A DNA stretch of 64,000 bases. It comes from Saccharicrinis sp963675435 (GTDB taxonomy: Bacteria; Bacteroidota; Bacteroidia; Bacteroidales; Marinilabiliaceae). The position numbers and the translations under genes were made by a program. Positions 60,505-64,000 of this stretch are shown one piece after another (positions within the stretch are counted from its first letter, which is position 1; each line of letters begins with the position of its first letter). Location: positions 3,472,001-3,536,000 of the forward strand of contig OY776216.1 in the NCBI GenBank assembly GCA_963675435.1, read 5' to 3'. The notes under the pieces were generated by a model. It was not told the DNA's origin. It did no database searches and was given only the letters and a program-made list of their open reading frames with translations.

Positions 60505-62169
60505 TTATTTCTTCTCTTTATTATTATCAACAGACTTTGGTGCTGCAGGTATTTTTCCACGTTTTTGCAGCATCCTGGTAATTGTGTCTACATATTCTTT
60601 GCGTTCTTTCTCTCGTTTAATTTCCATTAAACCAGTATGCTCTTCACGTAAACCTTTTAACAAACTCCAAACCACAAAAAGGAGTATAATAGCAAAGGGT
60701 AAACCGGTTGAAATTGAAGCTGTTTGTAAGGCACTTAAACCACCTCCCACTAAAAGAACTGCAGCTACTGCACCCTCTGTTAACGCCCAGAAAATACGTT
60801 GAGCCACTGGAGCATCTAACTTACCTCCTGCTGTTAACGAATCAACAACTAATGATCCGGAATCAGATGATGTTACAAAGAAACTCCCTACCAATATAAC
60901 ACCTACAATCGAAGTTATTGTTGATATAGGAAATTGTTCTAACAACACATACAACGACGTGGCTATATTATTGGTTACTGCTCCTGCTATATCAGCCATT
61001 GAATTTAACTCTAAAAACATTGCACTACCGCCAAAGGCAGAAAGCCATAAAAAGGTTAACAACGTAGGAACAATCAGCACTCCTAGCACAAATTCTTTTA
61101 AAGTACGCCCCCTTGAAATTCGGGCAATAAACATACCTACAAATGGAGACCAGCTAATCCACCAAGCCCAATAAAACACCGTCCAGTCATTTTGCCATGC
61201 TGATTGCTGATATGTTTCGGTCCATGTAGAAAGTTCAAAAAAGTTTTGTATGTAACCACCAAGATTCTGAATAAAGGAATCAAAGATAAAGATAGTTGGA
61301 CCCACAATAATCATAAATAAAAGGAATACTGCAGCAAGCACCATATTTATTTCACTTAAACGCTTTACCCCTGCACTTAGTCCTGCAACTACAGATGTTG
61401 TGGCTGCCAATGTAATTACAATAATCAAAATTACCTGAGTTGTTGGATTATCTGGTATCTTAAATAGGTGAGCTAAACCAGCACTAACCTGCTGCACTCC
61501 TAGACCTAAAGAAGTTGCTAATCCGAATAATGTAGCCACAACGGCCAATACATTAATGGCCTTCCCCCAAGGTCCGTAAATTTTTTTTCCTAAAAGAGGA
61601 TAAAATATAGAACTGATGGTAAGTGGTAATTTTTTATTGAAAGTAAAAAATGCCAAAGCCATTCCTACCAGCGCATAAATACCCCACGCATGTAATCCCC
61701 AGTGCAAAAAAGTAATTTCTAACGAATTACGTGCCGCATCTATACTTCTTGGCTCACTTCCTGGTGGATGGATAAAATGTTTAATGGGTTCACCTACACT
61801 CCAAAATAAAATACCAATACCCATACCAGCACTAAAAAGCATTGCAAACCATGCTCCTTTAGAAAATTCGGGTTTGGCTTTAGGTCCTCCTAATTTTATT
61901 TTCCCAAACTTGCTAAATGCAATATATATTACAAAAAACAGGAATATATTAATAGATATTACAAAAAACCATCCTCCATAATTAGATATGGATGTTTGAA
62001 TTGTAGAGAATATTTTATTCATTGGTTTCCCCACAATTAAAGTAATGGTAATAAATAGTATAATGACTATTGCAGAGGGCCAAAACACTGGCCCATCTAC
62101 ATCAAAATACTTTTTGGTACTTTTCAGATGTGCTTCGTTGTCAATTTCAGTCTTTTCTTTTTCAATCAT
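60505..62169 (-). CDS. BCCT-family betaine/choline/carnitine carrier
   Basis: A 554-residue inner-membrane carrier with about 12 segments. Signature sequences are FAMLFSAGMGIGILFWSVGEPIKHF (the Gly-rich TM3), FLHWGLHAWGIYALVGMALAFF, WTVFYWAWWISWSPFVGMFIARISRGRT (the Trp box of TM8) and SSDSGSLVVD. The GMGIG motif suggests Na+-coupled betaine-type transport, as in BetP. A charged C-terminal tail follows (EHTGLMEIKREKERKEYVDT). First gene of a three-gene osmolyte operon. Confidence 0.95.
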   Translation of the reverse strand: MIEKEKTEIDNEAHLKSTKKYFDVDGPVFWPSAIVIILFITITLIVGKPMNKIFSTIQTSISNYGGWFFVISINIFLFFVIYIAFSKFGKIKLGGPKAKPEFSKGAWFAMLFSAGMGIGILFWSVGEPIKHFIHPPGSEPRSIDAARNSLEITFLHWGLHAWGIYALVGMALAFFTFNKKLPLTISSIFYPLLGKKIYGPWGKAINVLAVVATLFGLATSLGLGVQQVSAGLAHLFKIPDNPTTQVILIIVITLAATTSVVAGLSAGVKRLSEINMVLAAVFLLFMIIVGPTIFIFDSFIQNLGGYIQNFFELSTWTETYQQSAWQNDWTVFYWAWWISWSPFVGMFIARISRGRTLKEFVLGVLIVPTLLTFLWLSAFGGSAMFLELNSMADIAGAVTNNIATSLYVLLEQFPISTITSIVGVILVGSFFVTSSDSGSLVVDSLTAGGKLDAPVAQRIFWALTEGAVAAVLLVGGGLSALQTASISTGLPFAIILLFVVWSLLKGLREEHTGLMEIKREKERKEYVDTITRMLQKRGKIPAAPKSVDNNKEKK

Positions 62170-62711
62170 AATATTCTTTTACGACAATATGCTTCATACT
62201 CATTGTTAAAACATAACAACCAGTACAAAGTTTATTTTTTTTATGTTAATGATGTTTTTTTACGGTGTACAACTTATGCAAGATATTAGTTTATGACTGA
62301 AATTGCAAAATTGTTTTGCATACGTAACATCCTAAATTCGTAATCACCAAACAACATATAAGCTAATTATGAATACATTAAACACCCTTCAAATTCATGG
62401 TTCGTGTAGAAATCTTTTTTTAAGTAAATACAATTACAGTTAGTATCTTTATAAGATAGAAAATGCAAGAATGATTGTTAAGTTTAAAGTTTTAGATTGA
62501 AATCAAATACTACGGAATTAATTCCGTAGTTTTAATCAGTATCAGATTAATGTCCGATGAATTAAATGACTGTATGAAGACAGTTATTTTCTTTTTACTT
62601 TGTAACAATTCATCCGACAATTGAGACCAATAAAACTTTAAAGAACATATTCTGAAATTATTATCACTTATTTAAAATTCGATAAAATTAATCTCACCTA
62701 CTAAAATAATA
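62170..62711. other. 542-bp noncoding gap with a palindromic terminator
   Basis: ACTACGGAATT and its exact complement (62509-62530) are flanked by A and T runs and probably end transcription in both directions. The rest is AT-rich and upstream of the betaine operon; I see no ORF or exact promoter box. Confidence 0.55.
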
Positions 62712-63596
62712 TCAATGCGATAAACCACTATGCTTTATCCAGACGATACTCTTCCATAATAATAATACAATTAAACCAATTGCGAATCCAGATAATAGTT
62801 CTTGGATTATGGACGGTAAAAAGTGTAACATTTCATGAATTGGATATATATGATGAACAAATATCCCTCCTGATACAATTAACATAGCTATTGTACCTAC
62901 AATAGCCAAAACTTTAATTATTACCGGAAGTGATTTAACTAATAAATATCCAATCTTCTTCAATATTGTTTTACTTTCCTCTTCACCTTTAGCTATAATC
63001 TTATACCCTATATCATCTAAGCGAACTATTAGTGCAACTATTCCATATACACCAATGGTGGTAGCAATTGCCACTACAATTAAAACTGGTATTTGAATCA
63101 TTAAAGACCTATCTTTTACAGTACTTAATCCTATGATTATAATTTCAATCGATAAGATAAAATCAGTAGCGATGGCTGATTTTATCTTTAGTTTTTCCTG
63201 CGCAATAATGTCCTCTTTATTAATTACAATAAAAGATTGTTCCTTTTTTTCTTTTAAATGAAGCTTAAATATATATTCATAGACCTTCTCAACTCCCTCG
63301 TATGCCAAATACAATCCCCCACATAATAAAATAGGAACAACGGTTTGTGGTGCAAATAAACTCAATAGAATTATAATGGGAAGAATGATCATTTTATTCA
63401 TAAAAGATCCTTTTGTAATAGCCCATATAACAGGTAATTCTCTGGAAGAAACAAAACCAGTCGCCTTCTCAGCATTTACTGCAAGATCATCTCCTAAAAT
63501 ACCTGCCGTTTTTTTTGTGGCAATTTTACTCATTGTTGCCAAGTCATCCATTAAGGTGGCAATATCATCAAAGAGCGCAAAAAATCCTGAGGCCAT
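62712..63596 (-). CDS. DUF808 family membrane protein (YedI-like)
   Basis: A 294-residue inner-membrane protein. The start MASGFFALFDDIATLMDDLATMSKIATKKTAGILGDDLAVNAE is the family signature. About five hydrophobic segments follow (75-100, 145-165, 168-190, 220-245, 262-285). The function is unknown. It is monocistronic. Confidence 0.9.
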   Translation of the reverse strand: MASGFFALFDDIATLMDDLATMSKIATKKTAGILGDDLAVNAEKATGFVSSRELPVIWAITKGSFMNKMIILPIIILLSLFAPQTVVPILLCGGLYLAYEGVEKVYEYIFKLHLKEKKEQSFIVINKEDIIAQEKLKIKSAIATDFILSIEIIIIGLSTVKDRSLMIQIPVLIVVAIATTIGVYGIVALIVRLDDIGYKIIAKGEEESKTILKKIGYLLVKSLPVIIKVLAIVGTIAMLIVSGGIFVHHIYPIHEMLHFLPSIIQELLSGFAIGLIVLLLWKSIVWIKHSGLSH

Positions 63597-63713
63597 AGTT
63601 TTTTTTATTTGTTTTTGAATTAGTAAATGGTAAAAATAGTGTTTTATATGAAGTGCATATAATTATAATTCAAAATCTAATACAGCTTTAAATATCATAA
63701 CAGGATTCTTCAA

Positions 63714-63743
63714 ACAAAAAATCCACCCTAAGATAGAGTGGAT
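63714..63743 (-). terminator. Terminator of tmRNA
   Basis: ATCCACCCT and AGAGTGGAT pair with one mismatch, and the minus strand then runs into T-rich sequence. It lies 13 bases past the tmRNA 3' end. Confidence 0.8.
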
Positions 63744-63756
63744 ATCGATATTATTG

Positions 63757-64000
63757 TGGAGCTGGAGGGTTTCGAACCCTCGTCCAGTCAAGGAAGCCAT
63801 ACGCTTTCTACATGCTTAGCTTTGACTTAATTTTCGTGCAAAAGCTGGATCAAAGCCACCGACTTTTGCCTTATCTTCTAAAATTTAAACCCTAACCCGA
63901 AGAAAGTTAAAGTCGATTCCCGATTTACTTGCACCTCACTATCAGACCGCTTCAGGACATTAGCATCTGGGAGATGTCTTGTTCTAGTATCTTATACCAG
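63757..64000 (-). ncRNA. ssrA: tmRNA, 3' part (5' part and tag probably outside window)
   Basis: Rescues stalled ribosomes. The 3' tRNA-like end reads GGACGAGGGTTCGAAACCC then TCCAGCTCCA on the minus strand: T-arm with TTCGAA loop and acceptor strand. The encoded end continues CAA, so CCA would be added after transcription. Upstream lie pseudoknot-like segments (for example GACTTTAAC and TTTCTTCGGG). About 244 nt are visible of an expected 390-400; I could not find the tag reading frame, which should lie beyond 64000. Confidence 0.88.

Noticed and set aside
63757..64000. A tRNA gene at the right edge
   Set aside because: The T-arm and acceptor are tRNA-like, but no anticodon arm follows at tRNA distance; the sequence continues as tmRNA.

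Overview
The window is AT-rich chromosomal DNA of a Bacteroidota member, probably a marine-type Bacteroidia lineage. This rests on family content (pyrophosphate-type phosphofructokinases, DUF6266, DKNYY repeats, ECF sigma factor, Bacteroidota-style tyrosine recombinase ending IKSPLDDL), on promoters of the Bacteroidota type (TTG-N19-TAnnTTTG, clearest at 3232-3261) and on the scarcity of Shine-Dalgarno sequences. The genus cannot be fixed from the sequence.

1-6170 is ordinary chromosome: two divergent PPi-type phosphofructokinases, a glycosyltransferase, an ECF sigma factor with a small ORF behind it, and an SDR-type epimerase. About 6190-30910 is the most unusual region. It is an integron-like gene-cassette array of nine units, all on the minus strand, headed by a tyrosine recombinase (29066-30523) on the same strand. 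Each unit ends in a 120-195 bp imperfect palindrome, and eight of nine carry the integron hallmark: the bases just after the crossover (G|TT..) at the start of a cassette are the inverse complement of the bases that open the palindrome at its end, here over about 9-14 bp. The recombinase lacks the extra segment typical of IntI and has a duplicated N-terminal module. Three near-identical group IIC-like introns sit exactly in the GT|T core of three palindromes. An IS110-type element with a possible bridge RNA sits in a fourth palindrome and an IS1182-type element in a fifth. An IS4-type element splits a cassette gene that can be rejoined in frame. Cargo includes a KAP-like NTPase, a HEPN-like protein, a PD-(D/E)xK nuclease, two lipoproteins, membrane proteins and unknowns.

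30911-38700 holds repeat-rich noncoding DNA, a DUF6266 protein, uvrA, an arsR-arsC-acr3 arsenic operon and a pentapeptide-repeat protein. 38743-54223 is one large minus-strand efflux operon: ABC ATPase, ABC permease with a golvesin-like tail, TolC-type channel, periplasmic adaptor, RND pump, a 1572-residue RND pump fused to an ABC ATPase, and a second ABC permease. A perfect 11-bp inverted repeat lies in its leader.

54224-64000 contains an alcohol dehydrogenase remnant, an MscS channel, a DUF4395 membrane protein, a PaaI-like thioesterase, a decayed family-43 glycosidase, a MITE-like element, a betaine operon (BCCT carrier, double Usp, OpuAC-like binding protein), a DUF808 protein and the 3' part of tmRNA (ssrA). 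All family calls were made by eye from motifs; no database search was possible.
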